A stretch of 64,000 bases of DNA from Xylocopa sonorina (Eukaryota; Arthropoda; Insecta; Hymenoptera; Apidae): the NCBI RefSeq assembly GCF_050948175.1, contig NW_027490174.1, positions 930,001 to 994,000 on the forward strand, written 5' to 3'. The position numbers and the translations under genes are program-made. The notes below the pieces were generated by a model, which saw only the letters and a program-made list of their open reading frames with translations, was not told the DNA's origin and did no database searches. Every line of letters begins with the position of its first letter. Within the stretch, counting starts at the first letter, position 1. Shown in pieces: positions 44,013-56,560 of the stretch.

Positions 44013-44625
44013 ACTCGACACATACATTGTACATACGCAAACAACACACACATAGCTTCTAAGATCAACGTAAATATCTATAATTATATGTTGCGATACG
44101 CTCGAGCGGTCGTCCGACGAGCGCGACTCACGCGTGACGCGAGCCGCGCCCCACTCCGACCGGCCGCCCCACTGCGCGGGCCGAGCGGCCACCCCACTCC
44201 GGGCTCCAGCGACTCGCGCGCCACGCGACCTAAGGAGGTCGCGGACCCGCGATCGGAGAGTCAGTCTTCTCCGAGCCTCCAAGCTTTCTTCATTAGACAG
44301 CTCTAATGCCTACGGGCTATTATCCACCTTAGTCAGAGGTGTTCGTAATTCTATTCTAAATTCAAGTTCAATTCCAATCATCGAGTCTAGTTCTAATTCC
44401 AATTTTAAACAATTAAGTCTACTTTTAACTTAGTCTTAGGGAAAGTACAGTGTAAGCTTAGGATTAACTTAGAATATACTTTGATTTTACCTCCTAACTA
44501 CTAGTTCAGTTATTGATAATTTCCATTAACTTCATTCTTATCCTGCGAGTTCTTCCACGAGCCAACGCGTGGATATTTTACATTCAATCCAATCGTTAGT
44601 CGATCATTGGTAATCAGCTGGTTAG

Positions 44626-44639
44626 AGCGGACCGCCGCT
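44626..44639 (+). repeat. Stem-loop AGCGG-ACCG-CCGCT, copy 1
   Basis: This perfect 5-bp stem with a 4-base loop lies inside TTAGAGCGGACCGCCGCTTA. An almost identical segment occurs 87 bases downstream. The diverged element has a related GACCGCCGCC at about 50,579. A role in the element's RNA is possible but not shown. Confidence 0.45.
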
Positions 44640-44712
44640 TAGCTTCGCTGACCCATACGTGAGACTGCGTGCAGATAACGCCGATATTTCATTCTCTGGA
44701 CCGAGAGGCTAG

Positions 44713-44726
44713 AGCGGACCGCCGCT
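44713..44726 (+). repeat. Stem-loop AGCGG-ACCG-CCGCT, copy 2
   Basis: Second copy of the stem-loop, in context CTAGAGCGGACCGCCGCTTA. Both copies sit between the AT-rich part and the 99-aa ORF of the long element. The whole region is missing from the short copy at 34.3 kb. Confidence 0.45.
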
Positions 44727-44764
44727 TACCCGAGTCGTATCTAGTCTGCTGAAATTAGACGCGA

Positions 44765-45064
44765 ATGTGCAGTAATTCGAAGCGAAAGGCTCGACGTGCG
44801 GGAAGGAAGAACTTCCTACGCCGTCTCGTACGTGAATACGTGGGCACCAAAGCCTTACCGTCGATCAGTGCATCCGCCACCGTACTCGTGGCTTCTGAAC
44901 GATCCACGCCGACAACCTTATCCGATCCAGGGAAGCCGAACATTGCTGAATCCCCGCAACGCTGGGCGCTCATCCCTTTGGCCATTCAGCCTCGCAGTCC
45001 TTACGCAGCATCGATACCAGACTACGATCCACGGAAGCAGAGATATCTCAAGAAAGAATATTGA
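44765..45064 (+). CDS. Small arginine-rich ORF inside family A element
   Basis: This is a 99-aa frame with a basic N-terminus: K, R and A at residues 6-12, then RKNF at 14-17 and LVREY at 21-25. The diverged element encodes the same motif pair at residues 15-18 and 22-26 of its 74-aa frame. Across those roughly 18 codons most nucleotide differences are silent or conservative (L/I, V/L), while the rest of the two frames does not align. That pattern suggests protein-level constraint on the N-terminus, perhaps the beginning of an element protein whose remainder is lost. I do not recognise the family. The stop and the unrelated tail may be decay. Confidence 0.3.
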   Translation: MCSNSKRKARRAGRKNFLRRLVREYVGTKALPSISASATVLVASERSTPTTLSDPGKPNIAESPQRWALIPLAIQPRSPYAASIPDYDPRKQRYLKKEY

Positions 45065-45250
45065 TTTGTTAGCTATCAAGACGGCAAAGGTAGGATTTTT
45101 CCACATTTACAGCGTTAGCGTGTTCCTAAAAGCGTTCGTTGTCCCATGGAAAGAACCCGGCATTAGTCGCAATTAAGCGAGCCGTTTCCGCGAATTGGCT
45201 GGGTGTCGTCTCCGAGTAAAGCGGATATTTTCCACCTTCGTGACGTGACA

Positions 45251-45255
45251 CCTAG
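45251..45255. repeat. Target-site half CCTAG right of the long element
   Basis: CCTAG abuts the CGTGACA terminus. Its partner CTAGG is at 35,299-35,303, right of the short element. Joining these flanks gives TTTCCTAGCAAGGAAG, the exact satellite consensus. This repeat is five bases and the other is four, a small discrepancy that one base of terminal change would explain. Confidence 0.7.
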
Positions 45256-48200
45256 CAAGGAAGTGTCGCATTTACATTCATTTGAAGTGTATGCGAGGTA
45301 TACATGACACTTCGCAGTGAATATTATATATTGCCATGAAACATAGAAATGAGAAGGGATATGGAGATTTAAGAAGAATTAGATCCCTATTGCTTCGATA
45401 CGTAGACATCTGCAAACGCTACTTCCTAGCAAGGAAGTATCGCATTTATATTCTTTAGAAAGGAATACGAGGTATATACGGCACTTCGCAATGAATATTA
45501 TATCTTATCATGAAACGTAGATATGAGATGCGATATGACGATTTAAGAAGCATTAGAACTCTATTGCTTCGATACGTAGACATCTGCAAACGCTATTTCT
45601 TAGCAAGGATGTGTCGCATTTACATTCTTTTGAGGTGAATACGAGGTATACATAACACTGCACAATGAATATCATATCTTATCATGAAACATAGAAATGA
45701 GATGCGATATGGCGATTTCTGAAGCATTAGAATACTATTGCCTCGATACGTAGACATCTGCAACCGCTATTTCCAAGCAAGGAAGTGTCGCATTTACATT
45801 CTTTTGAAGTGAATACGAGGTATTCATAACACTGCAAAATGAATATTATATCTTATCATGAAACATAGAAATGAGATGCGATATCGCGATTTAAGAAGCT
45901 TTAGAACTCTATTGCTTGGATACGTAGATATTTGCAAACGCTATTTCCTAGCAAGAAACTGTCGCATTCACATTCATTTGAAGTCTATGCGAGGTATACA
46001 TGACACTTCGCAATGAATATTATAAATTCTCATGAAACATAGAAATGGGATGCGATATCGCGAATTAAGAAGCATTAGAACACTATTGCTTCGATACGTA
46101 GACATCTGCAAACGCTATTTCCTAGCAAGGAAGTGTCGCATTTACATTCATTTTAAGTGTATGCGAGGTATATATGACACTTCGCAATGAATATTATATA
46201 TCATCATGAAACATAGAAATGAGAAGCGATATCGCGTTTTGAGAAGCATTAGAACTCTAATGCCACGATACGTAAACATCTGCGAACGATATTTCCTAGC
46301 AAGGAAGTGTCGCATTTACATTCATTTGAAGTATAGACGAGATATACATAACACTGCACAATGAATATTATACCTTATCATGAAACATGGAAATGAGATC
46401 GATATGGCGATTTAAGAAGCATTAGAAATCTATTGGTTCGATACGTAGACATCTGCAAACACTATTTCCTAGCAAGGAACTGTCGCATTCACATTCATTT
46501 GAAGTGTATGCGAGGTATACGTGACACTTCGCAATGAATATTATATATTATCATGAAACATAGATATGAGATGCGATATCGTGAAATAGCATGCTTTAGA
46601 AATCTATTGCTTCGATACGTAGACATCTGCAAACGCTATTTCCTAGGAAGGAAATGTCGCATTTACATTCTTTTGAAGTGAATACGAGGTATAAATTCCA
46701 CTTCGCAATGAATATTATATCTTATCATGAAACATAGAAATGTGATGCGATATGACGATTTAAGAAGCATTAGAATACTATTGCCTCGATACGTAGACAT
46801 CTGCAACCGCTATTTCCAAGCAAGGAAGTGTCGCATTTACATTCTTTTGAAGTGAATACGAGGTATTCATAACACTGCAAAATGAATATTATATCTTATC
46901 ATGAAACATAGAAATGAGATGGGATATCGCGATTTAAGAAGCTTTAGAACTCTATTGCTTGGATTCGTAGATATTTGCAAACGCTATTTCCTAGCAAGAA
47001 ACTGTCGCATTCACATTCATTTGAAGTCTATGCGAGGTATACATGACACTTCGCAATGAATATTATATATTGTCATGAAACATAGATATGAGATGCGATA
47101 TCGTGATTTAGCAAGCTTTAGAGATCTATTGCTTCGATAAGTAGACATCTGCAAACGCTATTTCCTAGGAAGGAAGTGTCGCATTTACATTCTTTTGAAA
47201 GGAATACGAGGCATACATGACACCTCGCAATGAATATTATATCTTATCATGAAACATAGAAATGAGATGCGATATGACGATATAAGAAGCATTAGAATTC
47301 TATTGCTTCGATACGTAGACATCTGCAAACGCTATTTCCTAGCAAGGAAGTGTCGCATGTACATTCAGTTGAAGTGTATGCGAGGTATACATGGCACTTC
47401 GCAATGAATATTATATCTTATCATGAAACATAGAAATGAGATGCGATATGGCGATTTATGAAGCATTAGATGTCTACCGGTTCGATACGTAGTCATCTGC
47501 AAACGCTACTTCCTAGCAAGGAAGTGTCGCATTTACATTCTTTTGAAGTGAATACGAGGTATTCATAACACTGCACAATGAATACTATATCTTATCATGA
47601 AACATAGAAATGAGATGCGATATGGCGATTTAAGAAGCATAGAACTCTATTGCTTCGATACGTAGACATCTGCAAACGCTACTTCCTAGCAAGGAAGTGT
47701 TGCATTTACATTCTTTTGAAAGGAATACGAGGTATACATGGCACTTCGCAATGAAAATTATATCTTATCATGAAACATAGAAATGAGATGCGATATGACG
47801 ATTTAAGAAGCATTAGAATTCTATTGCTTGGGTATGTAGACATCGGCAAACTCTATTTCCTAGCAAGGAAGTGTCGTATGTACATTCAATTAAAGTGTAT
47901 GCGAGGTATACATGACACTTCGCAATGAATATTATATATTGTCATGAAACATAGATATGAGATGCGATATCGCGAATTAGCAAGCTGTAGAAACCTATTG
48001 CTTTGATACGTAGACATCTGCAAACGCTATTTCCTAGCAAGGAATTGTAGCATTTACGTTCTATTGAAGTGAATTCGAGGTATACATAACACAGCACAAT
48101 GAATATTATATCTTATCATGAAACATAGAAATGAGTAGCGATATCGCGTTTTGAGAAGCATTATAACACTAATGCTACGATACGTAGACATCTGCAGACG

Positions 48201-49622
48201 CTATTTCCTGGCAAGGAAGTGTCGCATTTACATTCTTTTGATGTGAATACGAGGTATACATAACACTGCACAATGAATATTATACCTTATCATGAAACAT
48301 AGAAATGAGGTGCGATATCGCGAATTAACAAGCGTTAGAACTCTATAGCTATGATACGTAGACACGTGCAAACGCTATTTCCTAGGAAGGAAGTGTCGCA
48401 TTCACATTCTTTTGAAGTGAATACGAGTTATACATGACACTTCGCAATGCATATTATATCCTATCATGGAACATAGGAGACAGATGCGATATCTCATTTT
48501 AAGAAGCATTAGAGCTCTATTGCTTCGATACGTACACATCTGCAAACGCTACTTCGTGGCAAGGAAGTGTCGCATTTACATTCTTTTGCAGTGAATACGG
48601 GGTATACATGACACTTCCCAATGAATATTGTATCTTATAATGAAACATAGAAATGAGATCCGATATCTCATTTTAATAAGCATTAGAACTCTATTGATTC
48701 GATACGTAGACATCTGCAAACGCTATTTCCTAGGAAGGATGTGTCGCAACTACATTCATTTGATGTGAATTAGAGGTATACATAACACTGCTCAATGAAT
48801 ATTATATCTTATCACGAAACATAGAAATGACATGCGAAATCGCGATTTAAAAGGCATTAGAACTCTCTTGCATCGATACGTAGACATCTGCAAACGCTAC
48901 GTCCTAGCAAGGAAGTGACGCATTTACATTCTTTTGAAGTGAATACGATGTATACATGACACTTCGCAATGAATATTATATCTTATCTCGAAACATAGGT
49001 ATGACATGCGAAATCGCGATTTAAAAAGCATTAGAACTCCCTTGCTTCGATACGTAGACATGTGCAAACGCTACGTCCTAGCAAGGAAGTGTCGCATTTA
49101 CATTCATTTGAAGTGAATACGAGGTATACATGACACTTCGCAATGAATATTATATCTTATCATGAAACATAGAAATGAAATGCGATATCGCGTTTTAAGA
49201 AGCATTAGAACTCTATTGCTACGATACGAAGGCACCTGCAGACAATATTTCCTAGCAAGGAAGTGTCGCTTTTACATTCTTTAGACTTGAATACGAGGTA
49301 TACATGACACTTCGCAATGAATATTGTATCTTATCATGAAACATTGAAATGAGACGCGATATCGCGCTTTGAGAAGCATTAGTACACTATTACTTCGATA
49401 CGTAGACATCTGCAAACGCTATTTCCTAGGAAGGAAGTGTCGCATTTACATTCATTTGATGTGTAGACGAGGAATACATAACACCTCGCAATGAATATTA
49501 TATCTTATCATGAGACATAGAAATGAGGTGCGATATCGCGTTTTAAGGAGAATTAGAACTCTATAGCTTCGATACAGAGATATATTGGGAACTGAATTTC
49601 CTAGAGCGGAAGTGTCGCATTT
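45251..49622 (+). repeat. Plus-oriented diverged satellite segment
   Basis: About 25 monomers with the same three linked variant sets as 21.8-34.3 kb. A local six-monomer-spaced duplicate (offset 1,043) links 45,721-46,020 to 46,764-47,063, including the unusual TTGCTTGGAT and CAAGAAACTGTCG variants. The last monomer stops within GTGTCGCATTT at the next element. Confidence 0.92.
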
Positions 49623-49986
49623 TGTGACGTCAGGCGTACCGCCTGCCACCCATCAACCTTCTCGCACCCCCCAGCATCAACCCCTGGACGCATGCAACCA
49701 GCCAAACTCGCCTGCAGAACCAGCAACTGTAAGTTTTCGCACGCGCATACCTACACGCGCTCACTCACACCGAGTTCCGCTGCCTCACTCGCACCACCGA
49801 GTATACCTGTCTCGCCCGCACCAAGGACGGGCAGCCCTATCTCCCTCGCACCGAGGATTCCGTCCAGCAGGAAGTCGTAGCCGCAGCCCATCACCTGAAT
49901 GGGGTCTTTTCCAATTCGGGGAACAGGATCTGCTAGAACCTATATATTACATCTAAGCTAGGACATACATACCATATCATGACGCA

Positions 49987-50011
49987 TATATAAGAATTCC
50001 TAGATCTAAGT
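49987..50011 (+). promoter_or_regulatory. Candidate LTR core promoter
   Basis: TATATAAG followed by CTAGATCTAAGT corresponds to the pair at 43,980-44,012, with shorter spacing. A second TATATATT lies at 49,941. Confidence 0.35.
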
Positions 50012-50630
50012 TACACTAAGTAAGATGCGTCCGGCCAGCGGCATGCGCCGCTAGCCCCACCACGAGCCGCGGGTCCCCACTCGCTGGACCGCGCGCTCTC
50101 CGCCTCGAAACGCGAGTCCTCCACTCGCGGGACCGCGATCTCCCTACCACGAGCGTCCGCGACCGTAGCGCCCCGCGAACCGAGGAGGTCAGAGACGCGT
50201 CTCCAGAGCACACACTCTGACTCGAGATCTCCTACCGAGGAGACGAAACTTCTAGTTCTAGATCGTTAGCCACCTTAATGTGGGGTTCAGGCATCGTATT
50301 TCTATTTCCATTTTAACTTAGTCTTATTCTTAGAATAATTCTATCTAAATATATTCTAATTCTAGAATATATTTTATTTTTACTTTTACTATATCCAAGT
50401 ACAAGTTCTTTTACCAAGTATACTATTTCCACATCCATTAATTTTATCAAGTGCTTATAATACTAGTTCTACTTTTAACATTACATTTAACTACGAATTC
50501 TTCCACGGGTTCTTCCATACAACTGGGGTTGATCTTCATCAAATTGAAGGAGTATAGAAATCGGCTTTGTGACATTGAGACCGCCGCCTATTCTTCAGAT
50601 CTTAGTCGAAAGTACAGAAAAACCTGGTGA

Positions 50631-50855
50631 ATGAATCGTGCTTCCGGTTTGCGAAGAACGCGACGTGCGAGTAGGAAGAATTTCATACGATCACTTGTGC
50701 GTGAATATTTGGAGGGTGTTCCGAGAGTCCTCGTATACCAGCGACCTGCCTTCGCACCAGCCCAGACGCCGCTTTCCGAAGCGACCGTCGACGCATCCGA
50801 TACAGACACCACGACGCATCACGCCGATTATGCCACATGCAGCATCATCGCTTAA
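50631..50855 (+). CDS. Small arginine-rich ORF in diverged element
   Basis: A 74-aa frame whose residues 8-26 (RR, RKNF, LVREY) match the ORF at 44,765. Beyond residue about 27 the two proteins do not align. Other frames overlap it and have no such cross-element conservation. The function is unknown, and it may be the remains of an element-encoded basic protein. Confidence 0.28.
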   Translation: MNRASGLRRTRRASRKNFIRSLVREYLEGVPRVLVYQRPAFAPAQTPLSEATVDASDTDTTTHHADYATCSIIA

Positions 50856-51153
50856 TCCCGACCGCCGTCCTCCACTTCGCTGGCGACTGATCGAGATTTC
50901 CGTAGCAGCCAACAGAACGAAATCCGCTACGATACCAGCAAACGATCCTCCACGCCGTTTCTACGTACAAATCGAAAGAGAAGTCATCGAAAGGTAGGGT
51001 CATTCCCTTATTATCGCGAGTGCTTTCGCTAGTGTCGTGTCAGCCGAAATTGTCGGACCCAGTCTTAACGCGTTCCCGCGGACCGTATTACCGAAAAATA
51101 GACCTGTGTCGTAAAGCCTCAGGAGCAACGGAAAATAGTTTCACCGGACGTGG

Positions 51154-54100
51154 TACCTCGCATTCACCTCAAAAGAATGTAAATGCGACTCTACCATGCT
51201 AGGAAATAGCGTTTGCAGATGTCATTGTATCGTAGCAATAGAGTTCTAATGCTTCTTAAAACGAGATGTCGCATTTCATTTCTATGTTTCGTAATAAGAT
51301 AATATTCATTTTGGAGTGTTATGTATACCTCGTATTCACTTCAAAAGAATGTAAGTGTGACACTTCCTTGCTAGGAAATATTGTTTGCAGATGTCTACGT
51401 ATCATAGCAATGATGTTCTAATGCTTCTCAAAACGCGATATCACATCTCATTCCTATGTTTCATGATAAGATATAATACTCAATGCGAAGTGTCATGTAT
51501 ATCTCGTATTCACTTCAAAAGAATGTAAATGCGAAACTTCCATGCTAGGAAATAGCGTTTGCAGATGTCTACGTATCGTAGCGATGGAGTTCTAATGCTT
51601 CTTAAAACGCGATATCGCATGTCACTTCTACGTTTCATGATAAGATATAATATTCATTGCGAAATGTCATGTATACCTCGTACTCACATCACAAGAAAGT
51701 AAATGCGACACTTCCATGCTAGGAAATAGCGTTTGCAGATGTCAACGTATTGTAGCAACAGAGTTCTAATGCTTCTTAAAACGAGATATCGCATTTCATC
51801 TCTATGTTTCGTAATAAGATATAATATTCATTGTGGAGAGTTACGTATACCTCGTATTCACTTCAAAAGAATGTAAATGCGACACTTCCATTCTAGGAAA
51901 TAGGGTTTGCAGATGTCTACGTATCGTAGCAATAGAGTTCTAATGCTTCTTAAACCGCGATATCGCATCTCACTTCTATGTTTCATGATAAGATACAATA
52001 TTCATTGCGAAGTGTCATGTACCCCTCGTATTCACTTCAAAAGAATGTAAATGCGACACTTCCTTGCTAGGAAATATTGTTTGCAGATGTCTACGTATCA
52101 CAGCAATGGAGTACTAATGCTTCTTAAAACGAGATGTCGTATTTCATTTCTATGCTTCGTAATAAGATATAATATTCATTGTGTAATGTTATGTATACCT
52201 CGTATTCACTTCAATGGAAATTAAGTGCGACATTTCCTTGCTAGGAAATAGAGGTTGCAGATGTCTACGTATATTAGCAATAGAGTTCTAATGCTTCTCA
52301 AAACGCGATATAGCACCTCATTCATATGTTTCATGATAAGATATAATATTCATTGCGACGTGACATGTATATCTCGTATTCACTTCAAAAGTATGTAAAT
52401 GCGACACTTCCATGCTAGGAAATAGCGTTAGCAGATGTCTACGTATCGTAGCAATAGAGTTCTAATGCTTCCTAAAACGCGATATTGCATCTCACTTCGA
52501 TGTTTCGAGATAAGATATAATATTCATTGCGAAGTGTCATGTATACCTCGTATTCACGTCAAAAGAATGTAAATGCGACACTTCCTTGCTAGGAAAATAG
52601 CGTTTCCAGATGACCACGTATCGTAAGAATAGAGTTCTAATACTTCTTAAAACGAGATGTCGAATCTCATTTATATATTTCATGATAAGATATAATATTC
52701 ATTGCGAAGTGTCATGTATACCTCGTATTCACTTCAAAAGAATGTAAATAAGACACTTCCATGCTAGGAAATAGCGTTTGCAGATGTCTACGTATCGTAG
52801 CAATAGAGTTCTAATGCTTCTTAAAACGAGATGCCGCATTTCATTTCTATGTTTCGTGATAAGATATAATATTCATTGTGGAGTGTTATGTATACCTCGT
52901 ATTCACTTCAAAAGAATGTAAATGCCACACTACCATGCTAGGAAATAGCGTTTGCAGATGTCTACGTATCGTAGCAATAGGGTTTCTAATGCTTCTTAAA
53001 ACGAGATGCCGCATTTCATTTCTATGTTTCGCAATAAGATATAATATTCATTGTGGAGTGTTATGTATACCTCGTATTCACTTCAACAGAATGTAAATGC
53101 GACACTTCCTTGCTAGGAAATAACAATTCCAGATGTCTACGCATCGTAGCAATAGAGTTATAGCGCTTCTTAAATCGCGATATCGCATCTCACTTCTATG
53201 TTTCGTGATAAGATATAATATTTATTGTAGAGTGTTATGTATACCTCGTAGTCACTTCAAAAGAATGTAAATACGACACATCCATGCTAGGAAATATTGT
53301 TTGCAGATGGCTACGTATCGTAGCAATAGAGTTCTAATGCTCCTTAAAACGCGATGTCGCATCTCACTTCTATGTTTAATGATAAGATATAATATTCATT
53401 GCGAAATGTCATGTATACCTTGTATTCACTTCAAAAGAATGTAAATACGACACTTACATGCTAGGAAATAGCGTTTGCAGATGCCTACGTATCGTAGCAA
53501 TAGAGTTCTAATGCTTCTTAAAACGCGATATCGCATCTCATTTCTATGTTTCGTGATAAGATATAATATTCATTGCGAAGTGTCATGTATACCTCGTATT
53601 CACTCCAAACGAATGTAAATGCGACTCTTCCTTTCTAGGAAATAGCGTATTCAGATGTCTACGTATTGTAGCAATAGAGTTCTAATACTGCTTAGATCGC
53701 GATATCGCATCCAATTTCTATGTTTCGTGATAAGTTATAATATTCATTCCGAAGTGTCATGTATACCTCGAATTCACTTCAAAAGAATCTAAATGCGACA
53801 TTTCCATGCTAGGAAATAACGTCTGCAGATGTCTACGCGTCGAGGCAATAGAGTTCTAATGCTTCTTAAAAACTCGATATCGCATCTCTCTTCTATGTTT
53901 CATGATAAGATATAATATTCATTGCGAAGTGTCATGTATACCTCGTATTCACTTCAAAAGAATGTAAATGCGACTATTCCTTGCTAGGAAATAGCGTATT
54001 CAGATGTCTACGTATCGTAGCAATAGGGTTCTAATGCTACTTATACCGCGATATCGCATCTCATTTCTATGTTTCGTGATAAGAAAGAATATTCATTGCG

Positions 54101-56560
54101 AATGGTCATGTATACCTTGTATTCACATCAAAAGAATGTAAATGCGACTATTGCTTGCTAGGAAATAGCGTTTGCAGATGTCTACGTATCGTAGCAATAG
54201 CGTTCTATTGCTACTTCAATCGCGATATGACACCTCATTTATATGTTTCGTGATATGATATAATATTCATTGCGAAGTGTCATGTATACATCGTATTCAC
54301 TTCAAAAGAATGTAAATGCTACTACTGCTTGCTAGGAAAATAGCGTTTGCAGATGTCTCCGCATCGAGGCTATAGAGTTCTAATGCTACTTAAAACGGAT
54401 ATCGCAACACTCTTCTGTGTTTCGTGATAAGATATAATATTCATTGCGAAGTGTCATGTATACCACGCATTCACTCCAAAAGAATGTAAATGCTAGGAAA
54501 TAGCGTTTGCAGATGCCTACGTATCGTAGAATTTGAGTTCTAATGCTGCTTAAATCGCGATATCGCATCTCATTTCTGTGTTTCGTGATGAGTTATAATA
54601 TTCATTCCGTAGTGTCATGTATACCTCGAATTCCCTTCAGAAGAATGTAAATGCGACACTTCCATGCTAGGATATAGCGTTTGCAGATATCTGCGCATCG
54701 AGGCAATAGAGATCTAATGCTTCTTAAAACGCGATATCGCATCTCACTTCTATGTTTTCTTGATAAGATATAATATTCATTGCGAAGTGTCATGTATACC
54801 CCGCATTCACTCCAAACGAATGTAAATGCGACACTTCCTTGCTAGGAAATAGCGTATTCAGATGTCCACGTATCGTAGCAATACAGTTCTAATGCTACTT
54901 AAAACGCGATATCGCATCACTCTTCCGTGTTTCCTGATAAGATATAATGTTCTTTGCGGAGTGTCATGTATACTTCGTATTCACTTCAAAGAAAGTAAAT
55001 GCGAATTTTCCTTGCTGTGAAATAGCGTTTGCAGATGCCTACGTTTCGTAGCAATAGAGTTCTAATGCTTCTTAGATCGCGATATCGCATCTCATTTCTA
55101 TGTTTTGTGATAAGTTATAATATTCATTCCGAAGTGTCATGTAAACCTAGAATTCACTTCAAAAGAATGTAATTGCGACTATTGATTGCTAGGAAATAGC
55201 GTTTGCAGATGTCTCCGCATCGGGGCCATAGAGTTCTAATGCTTCCTAAAAACGCGATATGGCATCTCTCTTTCTATGTTTCATGATAAGATATAATATT
55301 CATTGCGAAGTGTCATGTATACCTCGTATTCTCTCCAAACGAATGTAAATGCGACACTTCCTTGCTAGGAAATGGCGTTTTCAGATGTCTACGTATCGTA
55401 GAAATAGAGTTCTAATGCTACTAAAATCGCGATATCGCATCTCATTTCTATGTTTCGTGATAAGATATAATATTCATTGCGAAGTGTCATGAATACCTCG
55501 TATTCACTTCAAAAGAATGTAAATGCGACTATTGCTTGCTAGGAAATAGCGTTTGCAGATGTCTCCGCATTGAGGCCATAGTGTTCTAATGCTTCTTGAA
55601 ACGCGATATCGCATCTCTCTTCTATGTTTCATGATAAGATATAATATTCATTGCGAAGTGCCATGTATACCTCGTATTCTCTCCAAGCGAATGTAAATGC
55701 GACACTTCCTTGCTAGGAAATGGAGTTTTCAGGTGTCCACGTATCGTAGCAATAGTGTTCTAATGCTACTTAAATCGCGATATCGCAACACATTTCTACG
55801 TTTCGTGATAAGATATAATATTCATTGCGAAGTGTCATGTACACCTCGTATTCACTTCAAAAGAATGTAAATGCGACTATTCCTTGCTAGGGCATAGCGT
55901 TTGCAGATGTCTACGTATCGTAGCAATAGAGTTCTAATGCTTCTTAGATCGCGATATCGCATCTCATTTCTATGTTTCGTGATAAGTTATAATATTCATT
56001 GCGAAGTGTCATGTATACCTTCGTATTCTCTCCAAACGAATGTAAATGCGACACTTCCTTGCTAGGAAATAGCGTATTCAGATGTCCACGTATCGTAGCA
56101 ATAGTGTTCTAATGCTACTTAAATCGCGATATCGCAACTCATTTCTACGTTTCGTGATAAGATATAATATTCATTATGAAGTGTCATGTACACCTTGTAT
56201 CACTTCAAAAGAATGTAAATGCGACACTTCGATGCTAGGAAATAGCGTCTGCAGATGTCTCCGCATCGAGCCCATAGAGTTCTAATGCTTCTTAAAACGC
56301 GATATCGCATCTCTCTTCTATGTTTCATGATAAGATATAATATTCATTGCGAAGTGTCATGTATACCTCGTATTCTCTCCAAGCGAATGTAAATGCGACA
56401 CTTCCTTCCTAGGAAATGGAGTTTTCAGATGTCTACGTATCGTAGCAATAGAGTTCTAATGCTACTTAATTCGCGAAATCGCATCTATTTTCTATGTTTC
56501 GTGATAAGATATAATATTCATTGCGAAATTTTAGGTATGCCCCGTCTGCACTTCAAAGGT
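51154..56560 (-). repeat. Minus-oriented satellite, HOR-like subtype
   Basis: About 31 monomers on the minus strand. Unlike the adjacent 45-49.6 kb segment, many carry the GAAATGAAATGCGACATCTCG variant (minus strand) and CGAAACATAG with TAACATTCCAC, which are typical of the left HOR compartment (for example 5,190-5,230). The element at 49.6 kb therefore joins two different satellite compartments as well as two orientations. Confidence 0.92.

Larger units (their letters stand above)
43677..45250 (+). mobile_element. Solo-LTR-like element, family A, long copy
   Basis: This 1,574-base insertion begins TGTAACGTCTCG and ends CGTGACGTGACA: TG...CA ends with a short imperfect inverted repeat, as in LTRs. 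In order it holds an A/C-rich first 300 bases, a TATATATT motif (43,980), a CpG-rich block (44,090-44,280), an AT-rich stretch, two copies of a GC-rich stem-loop (44,626 and 44,713), and a 99-aa ORF at 44,765 whose arginine-rich N-terminus is conserved in the diverged element at 49.6 kb. No reverse transcriptase, integrase or second LTR is present. Satellite orientation changes from minus to plus across it. The class (Ty3/gypsy, Bel/Pao or other) cannot be settled by eye. Confidence 0.75.
49623..51153 (+). mobile_element. Diverged family A-like element
   Basis: This 1.53-kb insertion begins TGTGACGTCAGG. Its layout parallels the element at 43.7 kb: an A/C-rich start, TATATAAG plus CTAGATCTAAGT (49,987-50,011), a CpG-rich block with GAGGAGGTC (about 50,040-50,220), an AT-rich stretch with TTTTAACTTAGTCTTA, GTTCTTCCAC, and an arginine-rich ORF at 50,631. 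The 3' end, near GGACGTGG at 51,153, lacks a clear CA and matches the start poorly in inverted form. Flanks show no target-site duplication: satellite is plus-oriented on the left (ending GCATTT) and minus-oriented on the right (starting TACCTCG). It may be a recombinant of two elements. Confidence 0.65.

Noticed and set aside
44618..44645. tRNA-like A box (TGGTTAGAGCGG) suggesting a tRNA or SINE
   Set aside because: No B box, anticodon arm or cloverleaf could be built, and the motif is duplicated as a stem-loop in the element.
49585..49956. 123-aa proline/histidine/serine-rich ORF
   Set aside because: It starts in satellite and runs into the element across the insertion boundary, and it is low complexity with no counterpart preserved in the related element.
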